A stretch of DNA of 64,000 nt from Epinephelus fuscoguttatus (Eukaryota > Chordata > Actinopteri > Perciformes > Serranidae): the NCBI RefSeq assembly GCF_011397635.1, contig NC_064765.1, forward strand, positions 30,718,632-30,782,631, written 5' to 3'. A model generated the notes under the pieces. It was given only the letters and a program-made list of their open reading frames with translations. It was not told the origin of the DNA and did no database searches. This document shows positions 34,909-47,176 of the stretch, piece by piece; position 1 is the first letter of the stretch, and each line of letters opens with the position of its first letter. A program made the translations under genes and the position numbers.

Positions 34909-37900
34909 TGGCTATTATATATATGAACAGTTCCTCAATTGAATATACAGTCACAATATTCTTACATATTCTCACCTGACTTCACCTTATCAGACAACAA
35001 TTGACACAGGCCCGATAATGACAAGTCTCTCAAATGATGACTGTTCTCTAATGCTTTCAATAACACTTATGATTCTGACCTCTTCTTGAAGGTCCAGTGT
35101 GTAGGACTTAGGTGAATATATCGGTAAACATGGAATATGATACTGATAACTACCTTAGTTTATAATCACCTGAAACTGAGACTATTTGTGTTTTAGTTAC
35201 CTTAGAATGAGATGTTTAAATGCTCATCTGGAGTGGGTCCTTTATAGTATCCTAAAACAGACAAACCAAACATTGGCTCTAGACAGGGCCATTCGCATTT
35301 TCACGTTTTCCACTGGCTATGGTAGCTCTACTACATGCTTGGTGCACAAAAGAAGTTTCAGTTGGTTGCTATGTTGCAACCTCACCACTAGATGCCACTA
35401 AATGCTACACAATAGACCTATAAAGAAAACTGTCAGATATACATTTGTCATTTCTCATAATTTTTATTCATTCTGTCAATCCTGCTGTTATGGTTTGTAT
35501 CCACTACTGATGCAAAAAAACAAACAGCTGATACTGATATTGGAATCTTAAAACAGATGACACAGATACTGTAGAACTGTGAGGCTTTGTGCTTTTAAAC
35601 AGTGGGTAGTTTGTCAGGGATGAATGAGGATTAAACAGGATGCCATCTCAAATAAGATAACAACTTCCATACCAGCCTGTTTTCAATGGCTGCCACTTGT
35701 TCAATATTCCCTGAGTAAAGTAATGGCAAATCTTCTGACTATCATGCAACCACCTGGACTCAAAAGGGTTGAAAGACTTGTTTTGTGAGATGCCGTGCCA
35801 ATGCGGTCATGAGTTTTTCATTACATGTACAGCACACAAAGCTGCATGTGAAATCTATATGTTGAATTCCTTTAAATTAAACATCTGCTCAGCCATGGAC
35901 AGAGGCTAGCCAACAATCACTGTATCCCATGCTGTTGAGAAAGAAGAAAAGACAAAAATGAGAGGGAGGGAGAACATTGCCTCATAAAACACACCTGAGA
36001 TTCATCACTGAATGTGTAAAACTGAAAATGTATTACCATAAAAGTAGTAGCCAAAACATTATTTCCTAGGCTCTCTGCAGAGTTCTCTTACACGCCTATC
36101 AGATTCTCCTGTCTGGAAAGAACATCACCAGGAACAGACAAAAAGCTGGCATTAGCAGTAGCAGCCTCAGGGGCAACTAGGGCAATGTAGAAGGGTCTCT
36201 TTGTGTGCTGGGATCGTGGACGTTTGGCTGCCATTGGCTGGTTAAAAAGAGCATCCTCCAGATGCCTCAGCAGTAAGTGGAGCCTCTGTAACCACTGGTA
36301 ATTCAATTGTGCCACATGATTTCTTGGTGAGTAATCCACAAATGGGCACTCAGCGAAAACAGCTTGGCATCCAGGGCTAATGAACCAGCGGTATGGAGGA
36401 GGAGGGGGCAGGAGGGGAGATGGGTGGGGAGGGCGGAGAGGGGGCAATGAGGGGTGGGTGGTGATGCAGTACACGCTGACAGTAAAGAAAAGAATGTGAA
36501 GGAGAGACAAAAAGCTGTAACAAAAAAAAAAAAAACAACCTGAATGATTCACATCATTGCGGCCTGTCGGAGGAACCGCATCAGTGGCCAGCGTATGAAA
36601 CGAGTCAATTAAACAAAATACTTTTGCGATGAAACCTTGGTATTGTTTTCATGGGTGTGATGCAACAAATTGGCATTGAAAATCTGAGCAGATGAGACAC
36701 TCACGCTCACCCGACGTGAGACGTTAGCAAACAAAAAGCATGCACACGCACACAGTGCTTCAACCGCAGTTATGTGTAGAGCTGTGGATCTCTGTCTGTG
36801 AAGGTCACGGCTGTGTGGATCTGGATTGTTTCAAGCTAAGTGAAGAAAGTGCTTTCTGAGGCAGCCAAGCGATGACACCCCCTCCTTCATGGTTCCTCTC
36901 CAGGCACATTCAGAGGCTGACGAGGACTCTCATTCATACAACAGAGAGAAGAAATACAAAAATGGGTTGTGGAATCCCATGGAAATGGTTGACATTGTTG
37001 ACTACTTCAGATAGACCTTGATGAGTTCAATATTATTGATTTAGAAACTCATATAATGAGACAGAGATATGTAAAGGAAAGGAGTCTTGACTGAACTTAT
37101 TCAGTAACTTTAACATTGACAGGCTTCCCAGTGATGCTTCTTTCAAATCCAGGTCCAGTTTCAGAGTTATCGCTCCAGGGCTGTATGGAAGAATACAGGG
37201 GGGTGGTGGTGTTAATTTGTACCCACTGTTACACAAAAATGTGCAACTCCAAACGGACCAGAGGAGAAGAAAGAAAGGCACAGTTTCCATAGTAACCATT
37301 TCCAGACTAAGTGGTTATCTTCGTTCGCTCTCAGTTTTCTGTTGATTTGCTCTCTTTTTCTCTGTTTTTCTATTTCTCTTACAGTTTCCTCTTTTTTGGA
37401 ATAAATCAACCACCAGTGAGTTTTAGTAAATAAGCAGTGCAAAGGTGGGAATTGGACTGCATTCATTAAAAAGAGTAGAGGCGAGAGGAGGATCAGGTGT
37501 TGCAGCATGGGATTCAAACAAATAAAAACAAAAGATGGAAAAGAGAACAGAATAAAAAAGAAAGCTACCCAAAAATCAACAAATGAAACAAATACAGTCC
37601 TAATCCAGACACACACCTGGAAAAACGCTTTCAGTGGCACGAATATAGAGGGGGAACATGGCACAACTAAATCTAGACATGCAGCGGCACAGCTATTCCT
37701 GCCCTATATTTCATATTTAATCTGCTGTGCTGGAGGATTTCTTGGCCCAGTGCACTGTGTAATCTTGTCGAGGGGCAGATGGCACACTCGCAGTGTCAAT
37801 CGGATCCTCTGGATTGGGGCGGTGGAGGAGTAGAGTTCTCTAGCGGCCGCCAGCCGCCGCGCCACGATCAGCAGGTTTGGCTGACCAGCAGCAGCATGGA

Positions 37901-38339
37901 AGCAGAAAGTCCCTTCACCTTTTTCGAGGCTAAGCACAGATCTAGAAATGACTTTCAGCACAGGGGTTGACACTGGACACAATTGCAGGCTGGGATTAGG
38001 ATTAGCCCAGGATTCTATGTAACAGGCCTGTCTTGTTCCCTTTTCCCTTCTTACACAAACGTAGACACACCTTATAGATTCTCCCTATCTCCTTTACACA
38101 CATTTACACTGCTGTTTTGCAGCTTGTTGCTTGCCTGACAAGAGGTGCAGTTTCCACTCCAGACAGAAGAGGGGATGAAGCTTTGATGGCAACATGCCAA
38201 CATCTTATGCCAACTAAGGAGCCCTTGTTATGGGAAAGGAGTTTAGGTATAGATATTTGCCTAGAGCAAATGTCAGCAGTGTGAAAGAGATGAACATGTA
38301 CACATACACATGCTAACTGCTAACATCAGCATGCTAACC
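34909..38339. other. Long intergenic stretch, no gene seen
   Basis: No exon recognised. A strongly G-rich tract lies at 36391-36470. The 154-residue minus-strand frame at 36088-36552 reads through that tract and matches no family I know. The segments around 36100-36400, 36540-36900 and 37640-38000 have balanced composition and may be conserved non-coding sequence; this is untested. Confidence 0.4.
36391..36470 (+). other. G-rich tract with quadruplex potential
   Basis: At least six runs of three to five G within 80 bp, separated by 1-6 bases. Visible directly; the structure is inferred. Confidence 0.6.
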
Positions 38340-38344
38340 ATGGA

Positions 38345-38480
38345 AGTCAAAGGAGAGTTGGATACAGCATTGGAGGCAGAACCCTGTTCATTCCTAAGAA
38401 AGCTGCTCAGTGGGGCATGAAGCCAAAAAAGTTATACTGGCGAGTATGAAATTACCCAGATGTGCTTCTGCACGGTATGG
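38345..38480 (+). repeat. Dispersed repeat fragment (forward)
   Basis: Shares CCCTGTTCATTCCTA, TGCTCAGTGG and GCATGAAGCCAAAAAAG with the inverted block at about 40035-40130. It is therefore one member of the repeat cluster around the SINE at 39294-39560. Confidence 0.65.
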
Positions 38481-38724
38481 CCCATAGAGAAGGCGTGCTA
38501 GAGACTTCAGAGCAGGCTTCTTTTGGTTTAGCAATCTGCAAAATTGAATGGGGATAAAATGATTCAATCATGCGCAGTGGTGAAGTATGCAGGTATACAG
38601 GATAGATGTATACTCACCTCTTTTTGTGGCTGTTTACACTAAATCCACCTATTAGCCAAAAAGATACTGGAATATATAATAGAGTAGACACACCTCCTTG
38701 GTCTATCCAGTAGTACCAGACCCC

Positions 38725-39110
38725 CAAGAAGTGTGCTGGGCTTTGAAGCCAATTTTCATAATGGCCAAACAGTTGAATAATAACTCCACAGTCACATGAT
38801 GACATTGGGCCCCAGAGTGACTTTTTCTCCCATAGACTTACAGTGGGAAAGAGATGTATTTCAATCAGTGTATAAATCTTTTTAAGCATCACAGCCCTGT
38901 GAAATGACTCGTATCACTATCTTGATTTAATCCATTTGGTCCTATAACATTTGCAAAGTCCAGAAGAGCCACAAGATTAAATCATTTTATCACCATTAAA
39001 GTTAGTGGAGTGCTAAACCGGAAGCAGCCCGCACAGCCAGTGGAAGTCTGTAGTGTGCTTGCTCTATGGGCCCAATAGAGTGCCCCAGGAATGATTCCTA
39101 ACACCCAGAC
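38725..39110 (+). repeat. Diverged copy of the duplicated module's core
   Basis: Aligns with 27195-27570 through GGGCTTTGAAGCCAATTTT, GGCCAAA, CCCATAGACTTA, GAAATGACTCGTATCACTAT, TTAATCCATTTGGTCC and AAGTTAGTGGA. Identity is perhaps 75% by eye, so it is far older than the 99%-identical pair. Confidence 0.7.
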
Positions 39111-39293
39111 ATGAGTTACCTTTTTGCAATCCTGGTTCTCTTGTCTCAATGTCAGTGGTTTTTTTGAATGTTTTTTTGGTTAGATATGTGAAACAAAGTC
39201 TGTGGTTAACACAAGCTATAGAGACTTAAATTTTTTTTTATACAGTTTTTTCACTCTTTTTGTCATTAACACACAAGTCCAAAAGACACACAC

Positions 39294-39560
39294 ATGCACA
39301 AACAGGACCTATACATGCACAAAGTGGAGAGATGTCAGAGTGAGGGGGCTGCCTTGGTCAGGCGCCCCGAGCGGTTGGGGGGTTTGGTGCCTTGCTCAAG
39401 GGCACCTCGGCAGTGCCCAGGAGGTGAACTGGCACCTCTCCAGCCACCAGTCCATGCTCCATATTTGGTCCGGACGGGGACTCGAACACACGACCCTCCG
39501 GTTCCCAACACAAGTCCCTATGGAGTGCCATGTGGACTGTCCCCACGTACTGCCGCCCTA
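39294..39560 (-). repeat. tRNA-derived SINE
   Basis: On the minus strand it starts near 39559 with GGGCGGCAGTACG, has the B-box-like GTGTTCGAGTCCCCG (about 39475-39489) after GGGAACCGGAGGGTCG, and continues into a body with CACCTCCTGGGCACTGCCG and CCCTTGAGCAAGGCACC. This matches a SINE I know from percomorph genomes. An older copy is at 2835-3030. Confidence 0.75.
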
Positions 39561-39899
39561 CTGTTTTGTTCTGTGACATAAAATACCCCACTCATAAACA
39601 ACTAGGCTTCTATGTGTCTAAAAAATGGTGGTTGCTAACAAGCTGCTAAATGAGAATACAGAAATATCATCACACCAAGCCACCCCGAACACAGCTCTAC
39701 ATTCTTGTTATGGTGGTGATGTTAGGTCATGTGACTGTAGTGTAGTTCGTTTATAGGCTAACATTAGCTTTTTACTTATGGCGATTGCATTTAATCATGG
39801 AATTGGTGTTCATTTGTGAAGACTATCTTGCTGAACAAAACATGTAAGAATTATAAATGTTTGTTTGCCACAGAGCTTATTTTTGGCAATAATCCAAAA

Positions 39900-40330
39900 T
39901 CCAATGAAAAAATTCCATAGACTTTTTGATGAGGGAACCAGTGTGATGCCAACCTCTCTGTTGGCCTACAGAAAAATGGCATCCCCGGGGCAGTCTATGA
40001 TGCTGAAGCAGCAGCCATCATCCAGGTGATTTCATACAGCGGAAATAAAGCTTTTTTGGCCTCATGCACCACTGAGCAACTTTCATAGGAATGAACAGGG
40101 TCCGGCCCACATTGCTGTATCCAGGTCTCTAAATACACCCATGAGTAGTACACCCACTCAATTATCATTCACCTACCCCATTGATCATGCGATTCTTTTG
40201 AACTTTCCAGATGTTATTGGATGGAATGGATCAAATTTTGATAGCAAAACGAGTCATTTTGGCAAAAAAAGTATCCACTAATTTACAACTGTCTCTTTCT
40301 CCATGCAATACTAGGGGGGAAAGTCTTTCG
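39900..40330 (-). repeat. Inverted member of the repeat cluster
   Basis: Read on the minus strand it carries GTGGATACTTTTTTTGCC, AAATGACTCGTTTTGCTATC, TTTGATCCATTCCATCC and then CCCTGTTCATTCCTATGAAAG, TGCTCAGTGGTGCATGAGG. These correspond to blocks at 38725-39110 and 38345-38480. Confidence 0.65.
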
Positions 40331-41180
40331 GATCCACAGGGCATCATGTGATGGATGTAAATCCTCTGTTTGACCACTACAAAGATTGTCGTCAAAGCCC
40401 AGGGCTCTTCCCTACTACTACTAATCTTGGTCTAACAGAAGTCTTCACCAGATCCTTATCTCATCTCCAGGGAGCATTCTGCAACAGTTTCCCTCTTGGA
40501 TGTTACAATTTACAAGGCAGATTTATGTAACAGGCTAGCTAGTGTCGGCTTTTATTCATAGGACAATGGAGGACTATTGTGAAGTTTTGACAGTCTAATT
40601 TGCATGGCTGCAGACAGTCAAACTAGGCTCGGCCTCGCCTCTCCTCCACCACCAAAACAACCTCACCTTCAATTACCAGACATCAGATGAGATGAGGGAG
40701 TGTGTGGTCCTCTGATTAGAACGGGGAGGGAGGGAGAGTGAGACACAGGGAGCGAGAGATGAATGGGTCTGCTGGTGTCCCGGAGCAGTGGAGAAGACTG
40801 AGAATAAATGAATGAATGGGACAGTAATGAAAAGAGGAGGAGGTGGAGGGGAGAAGGGGCGGAGGGGAACAGGACATTCAGAGTGGTTGGTCTAGCTGTT
40901 AAAAGAATTGGAAACGAGGACAAAATGAACACAGCTGAGTCACAGGCTGAGGGCTGTATTTGCAATTGTGTCTGTTGGGTTCATCAGGGAACAGGTGAAT
41001 TTAGACGATTTTTGAAAAACTTTTAGAGGAGTTCTTAAAGTTTTACCCCACTGAGAAATAACTCACACATCACACATTAAGCAAGGAACAAGAATCTGAA
41101 CATGATATTTCAGCAGGTTGAGGACATAAATCTGAAAGCTGCATGTTTGTCAGTACCTGGTGTCTGCAAAATCAGTTGTT
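40331..41180. other. Intergenic stretch, no gene seen
   Basis: No gene recognised. The plus strand is purine-rich from about 40720 to 40870. Confidence 0.4.
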
Positions 41181-41184
41181 AAAG

Positions 41185-41530
41185 CAGGGAACATACTTGA
41201 GGCAACCCAGTGGCTGGCATTGTATCTTTCTGCAATGACACTGTGTTTAACATATGGTTAGGTTTAGGAACAAAAACCACTTGGTTATGGTTAGGAATAG
41301 ATCCAATATGGGTAAAATACCAGGTTTTGGTGTTGCAATCTCTGTGGAAATGCAGCAATGTCTCAGTAAAAACCAACCATTTTTGGTGGCAAAGAAAAAA
41401 ACCCTGCAACAACAGGTCACTAAAAACAACTGTTGTGGTGTTTGTTGGTCTCGACCAGCTGTCTGCAGTTTGGTAGATGTCTCACTTATCACACCATCCA
41501 CTATGCGCCTCACCTCCCGATGACAAAGTC
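41185..41530. repeat. Dispersed fish repeat (probable)
   Basis: The run of GGTTAGGTTTAGGAACAAAA, ACCACTTGGTTATGGTTAGG and AACCCTGCAACAAC resembles a repeat I have seen dispersed in percomorph genomes. Class unknown. The overlapping 77-89 residue frames on both strands come from this repeat. Confidence 0.4.
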
Positions 41531-41929
41531 AGCTCATACACATGTAATTTAGAACTACGTCACTTTAGAAATGTTGATATGATACATATGAACTTACACA
41601 ATATTTGCCTCAATATTTAGAACATGTATTTGTCCCCCTGATAAAATTTTTTGACAAGAATAGGACATTTACACCACAAATGAATGCAGAACAGGTACAA
41701 ATTGCTGCATAAAAAATAACCAGAATGCAGGAAATTAAGTGTTGTGTTACGTTTGAAATATTCTGGCAGAGGACCCCCAAACCCCCTGTTTCATGTATCC
41801 CCTCCAATGTTGAAACAAAACCTACGGTCTTGTATCCATGGTTTGCAGAAACATACAATGCCATCATTTTCTTCTGGCGCCGGCTGCTTGAGGACATTTA
41901 AAAATCTCATCTGAAAGGATTGGAAAGGA

Positions 41930-42340
41930 CACCTTTTTCTGAGTTAACCAGGTCATGCTTCATGATTTTATTCAGATTTGTCCAGATTGTAGGTGAAAAA
42001 TCCAACTCCACTCTTTACAGTTACAAAATTCCCCTACAGTGCCTCGAAAGTTCACTAATTATCATGCTATATCTCGATTGCTTAAAAGTTGTGGTTCGAA
42101 GGGGGTTATGTGACTGACTTCTTGGCCAGTAGGAGAGACTTCCTAAAGCATTTGGACAGAGCCAAGCTAGCTGTTTCTGTTTTCAGTCTTATAGTAAACT
42201 AAGATGACTGGCTGCTGGCTGTTGCTTCATATTTACCATAAAAACATAAGAGCGGTGTCAATCCTCTCATGTAACTCTCTGCATGCAAACTAAACAACCT
42301 CTTTTCCAAAAACTATAAGTGAAAAAGTAAATCATCAGTT
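41930..42340. repeat. Diverged copy of the 6481-7530 palindromic repeat
   Basis: Contains AGTTCACTAATTATCATG, CTTCTTGGCCAGTAGGAGAG, GACTGGCTGCTGGCTGTTGC and CTCTCATGTAACTCTCTGC, corresponding to arms of the outer repeat at 6481-7530. Confidence 0.5.
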
Positions 42341-43191
42341 CTTCAAACTTGAACTCTCTCACCCTACGGACCAAACACTATTCTAATGTGACCTGTGCAG
42401 ACTCTCCACAGCCTTGAGAATCAGTCATCGTGACCAACTCTGGTTTATAATCAGGTTTAATCTCAAAACCACATACTACTGTAGCTCCTGTTCTCACAAA
42501 GTACAGACTCAGAAATATGAACACAACTGCACTGTGTTCAGTGCCGACGAACAAATACTCACTTTTCCATCTGATGGTAAAAGAGAGACAGAACGCAGAG
42601 ACAGAGAAGGATGTAAAGAATAGAGAGGGTTTGTTCAGCTAAACATTTGCTTTGGCAGGCCCGGAGTAGAGGGGCGGTGTTCTACTAGTCCCCTGACATG
42701 CATCCAGAGGAGCCCCTCTGTCTTGACCATAAATCTGAATGGAGTGGGAGTTATCATACTTTCCCCCTGCCGTCTCCTCCCCGGCTAAACCCCGCATTCC
42801 TCCCAGACACCGCTTCGCACAAACAAAGTGGCCTGTTCCCACCGCTCGACATTGGGAAAGGCGATGGTTTGTCATGGAAAAATCCGGAGGCATCTCAAGA
42901 GTCCTTTAGAAGTTGTTTTTTCTTTTTTTTCCTCTCCCCCCCACAAGGTTCAGCAATGGATCAACGCTTTAGCCTGGTGGCTGCATTTTCTCTCTTTGTG
43001 GCAGAGAGAAAACTATGTCAGACATGTAGTTAACACATAGATGTCACTTCCAATGAGATAGGGTGTATAACTAAATAAACTGTGAGCGGTGAGGGTGAGG
43101 GAACTCCACATACACACAATTTTATGTGTAGAAGCTTAATTAAATATACATAGAATTCAAACCCTGAATAAAAGCCCAAAGGTGCACGGAT

Positions 43192-43228
<37 letters not shown>

Positions 43229-45180
43229 TATGAAATGAGTGTGCATTGGGAGGCAAGTCGTTATAGAAAACCCTGGTAACACATTCCATAGGAGTCTGCC
43301 TCAAAGGGAGTCTTTTGTGCTTATTGAAAGGCAGAGGGGTTACAGGGTTTCTCCCTTTAGGGTGCCGAGAATAATACTCGCTCTCAAGACAATGACCTCA
43401 TCCTGACTCGCTTTCTCTCTGTGCGTGCATTTGTATGTGTGTTTGAGCGCCGTTGGAAATGACTGTGACTACGTCTGTGACAGTATACAGTATATTTGCA
43501 TGGACCAGGATAGCAGAGAGAGAAAGTCAAAGGGGCAGAAAGAGAAGCAGGAAGTGTTTGGTCAAGGATGGATTACAAGGGAAAGGGGGGACGCTAAATA
43601 GATCCTCAGGAGGGAAGTATTTCTCTCCCCTGTCTGATTGGCGTCCACCCCCCTCATTGTCTGTCCACGGTGAAATGATCTGTAGATGACATTGGTGAGA
43701 GCCAGAGGTAATGTAAAGCACACACACACACATACACAGCCAGGCCCAGGGAGCAGTGAGCTTCAACAGGAAATTCCTTTACAGCCTTTCTGCTGACTAA
43801 GGCCTCCTTGTAAGAAAGAATGTAATGTATATGGTGTCTGTGTTATTTGGGGTCTGGTTAGGGCAGCATATGCACAAGCCATTACCACACGGGTGTGAGG
43901 GTGCCGCTTTCAGCATGAAAGAGCAGTAATGTCATTCAACAAATTAGCAGGTAAAGTGTCATTTCAGCCACAAAAGCACAGCTCGAGAGTCAAAGTCTTT
44001 ATGGCCCTTAGATGATGAACTTGATTCACCTGAGTTGCCCCATGAGCATACTTGCAGGAGATCAGGGCTCATAGTTAATTTGTCCTTAAATAGTGAAAAT
44101 TTGAAAGGCAGATTTGAGCCTCATTTGAATTTTCCTCTGTACTGATGCTATGTTTGTCATGACATTAGTGCAGTAGGCTGATGCTCATGCATGCCCTTGT
44201 CTGTTTCATCATCCAGTCACTCATCAAGCCCCCCAACGACCACACCCACCACACACACTCAGTATTGTGTGGGTACCTAAAACCAGACAGACACAGACAG
44301 TAGCCATCTTTACAGGCGGCAGCATCCATGTTGCAGAGCAAGCACGCTGCACAGGTGTCCCTCCACTGTGACCTACATTAGCCCAGCTGATGCCACCACA
44401 CAGACCAAATAAACATTTCATTGACTGCCTGCTGCTTCTCCTGAGGCATCCAGTGAGAGCATGTTAGCAGAGATTCTGTGCGAAAATTAAAGAAAGACAC
44501 AGAAATTGTGTCAGTAATGCGACTGATGATGAACAATGGTATGTCAGAACATGTGGCCAATCCATGTCTGCGAGATGGATGCTGCAGCTGAAAGAAAAGG
44601 AGTGGCAAGTTGTGATCAGAGCAGGCAAACTGGAGCAACAGCGCCATCAGGTGACTTATTTTGTATACTGCAGGCAATTTTTAGATTTTTTTCACATGCA
44701 CATTCAAAATCTTGTACACATTCACAATTGAAATTTAAATCTCACTGACTCCGCAGTGGGCCATTCATTACCAACACATGCTGTGTTGCCAAACATTGTT
44801 CAAACCCATAGAACTTTATTTTGTATTCTAATGGAGGTCCCAAAGTTTCCAAAGATATTTGCTTCGAATGTGTATAAAATGATGGTAATCTTGTTTGAGT
44901 ATTTCACTCATATATAGAGTCAGACAAACCAGAAATGTCCTCCCACACGTTCTACGTAAATTCTAAAACTAAGGTAAATTAAATTCTCCATATTAATGAC
45001 TATTTGGTTTATAGAACTGACTCTGTTCTTCTGCAAAGTCCCCACCTACAGACAGCTACATAATTCTGTATGGGTGCACAGATGGCAATAAAACTCCTCT
45101 GTAGTTTCAGAAATAGAAGATACTTAGAGGAAAAACTTAAAAGGTGTACCGTCTCAGTGGTTCTCTGAGGTACTCAGTGG
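42341..45180. other. Intergenic stretch, no gene seen
   Basis: No exon recognised. A CA microsatellite lies at 43193-43224. The region 42640-43000 and the region 43240-44000 lack obvious repeats and could include conserved non-coding sequence. Confidence 0.4.
43193..43224. repeat. (CA)n microsatellite
   Basis: About 16 CA units followed by CATACATA. Confidence 0.92.
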
Positions 45181-45189
45181 CACTTAAAG

Positions 45190-45350
45190 GTGCAGTATGC
45201 AACTCTGGAGAAGATAGTTGATTTAGTCTCATTCTCAGGTCATCATATACCAATGACCTTAGGGTTAGCAGTTCAACTGAACAAACAAGCCCACATGTTG
45301 GACCTGAGAATGAGATTCAACAATCAACTCTGTCTCCAGAGTTACTGTAC
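45190..45350. mobile_element. Short palindromic MITE
   Basis: Inverted arms: AACTCTGGAGAAGATAGTTG with TCTCATTCTCAGGTC on the left, and GACCTGAGAATGAGATTC with CAACTCTGTCTCCAGAGTT on the right. About 160 bp in all, with no coding capacity. Confidence 0.65.
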
Positions 45351-45889
45351 ATGTGGCTTTTAGTTTGGACCAAACCTGTCTTTGAGAAATCCTTTGGAGC
45401 GTTTAAGTTTTTAATATGAGTTTCCACTTATTTTAAGTTTAACAGTCCTATTATTTCTGCACAGTAGCTTAAAAACATAGCTGCTGATCATGTGTTGCAG
45501 CAAATGGTTTTGGTAGGAGTGCTGATTTTCGGTGCATTGCTTTAACTTTTTTAACACTTTGCTATCCCACTCTGGTTTAAACAGATCTGTCTAGTATTTC
45601 TTCTTTAGTAGCAAACCATACTCCATTAAAGTACAGGACACTAAGCCCATTAGCCATGAATCCTTTAATGACCATGATCATTTGAAAATATAGTGACATA
45701 CTTAATAAAAAAGAAAATGACAGCTTTGAAAAGAGATGTGTGCAGAACAGCTTTGATTAGTTCAAAGTATGAATCTGAAGGGAATACACAGCCGAGAATT
45801 ATAGACATGCAACACGTCGTCTGAACACAAAAACCTGAAGAACAGCCAATGTGTTTTACCGAAAAACATACAACTCAACAGTAACCATC
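45351..45889. other. Intergenic sequence downstream of bsdc1
   Basis: AT-rich, with no gene or repeat recognised. It begins past the probable bsdc1 polyadenylation site. Confidence 0.4.
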
Positions 45890-47176
45890 TGCACAATGTT
45901 TTGCATGTTTATTGCACAGACATGCAATCCAAAGCACATTATACAATAATTAAGCATTTATTTTAGTATAAATATTACATCTCTAGGATTATTTTTCTCG
46001 GTTACATTACAGATGATGGAAAAGGAAATCAGACAAGCATGGAGCGCGCTCACGTTGCTCCTTGGTCTACTTGGCACACTGCCTGCTGAGCCATTTTGTT
46101 CCAAACATGGGCCGACAGAGAAACTTTAATCTTCACCAATTTGTCCTATTTTTCTATACAAGTGAACACAAGAACTTCGATTTCAGGCCAAAGAATCCAG
46201 TATCATGACACCGGGACCAGTTTGAATTGATATAAGCTCTCTCTTAACAAGTCATGACAAATGAATTCCCTCAACCCAAAGAAGACAAACTCATAGAAGT
46301 GAAATATTTAGAAGTGACAGAGTTACATGTAGCCTGCAACACGCTCATATTTCAAATGAATCACATATGACAAAGAGAGGGGTAAGAACTAAGAGTGACA
46401 CATGAGCTGGTTGTGTTTAAGATGACTGACTCGTAACAAAAACATTTGGATAACATTATCACACTACCGTGTGTTTTCCAAGGCCATATATCTAGAGTTG
46501 GGAGTGAATCCAAAATGAAAAGTGCTTCATGAATGAAGGCCAACATATTTTTTGTTTCCATTTTAAGATCCACTTGCATAATAAAGATGAGAAAGAAAGA
46601 ACGGGGCACAGGTAGAATTAAATCAACCGATCGTCACTCAAAAATCACTTGCAATGTATTTCATCTTAGAAAGGTGACAAGCAGCATTATAGTTTATGGC
46701 TATTTTGCAGCCTGCAGTTAAGTCATTGCCCAACTTGCAATGCACTCGCAACATACGTGATGTATTTAATGGCATAAAGAAAAAGGGGAAACAGCTCCTC
46801 CCCTGCTGCGGTGATACCATTCACATTCTGACTTGTCACTGCATGTCCTTAAGAATTTAAAAGGTAGCGACTAGTGTCATATGCTCTCTAAGTCAGAAGT
46901 TACTCCAAGAAAAAGCCAAGACCTGAGTCGTTACCCTCGCTAACGGCCTATCTGCACTAAACTGACAGCTGACGGAGCAGTGTAATTCTTATTGCCTTGG
47001 TCTTCCCGTTGCTCTTTTCAACAGGTTTACCAATATGGTCCAAACCCGCTGGAAAATCCCCTACTGACAATCATGACATGGTGACAGTGTGGACAAAGAG
47101 TTAAAACACATTAAGCATGGTTCGTCTGCCGAGAACTAGCTTTAATGGCGGGACAGAGTTCGTGTTGAAGTGGCTC
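45890..47176 (-). other. Probable bsdc1 3' untranslated region
   Basis: Follows the TGA of bsdc1. Two AATAAA polyadenylation signals are seen on the minus strand at 45957-45962 and 45908-45913, which would give a 3' UTR of about 1.2-1.3 kb. No repeats interrupt it. An ATTAAA at 47141-47146, only 31 nt past the stop, is probably too close to be used. Confidence 0.5.

Noticed and set aside
36088..36552. 154-residue minus-strand open frame
   Set aside because: The N-terminal half is low-complexity proline and phenylalanine from a G-rich tract; the rest matches no family I know and lacks splice or promoter context.
42698..43040. Plus-strand open frames of 70-111 residues
   Set aside because: No motif, overlapping frames disagree, and there is no supporting gene context.
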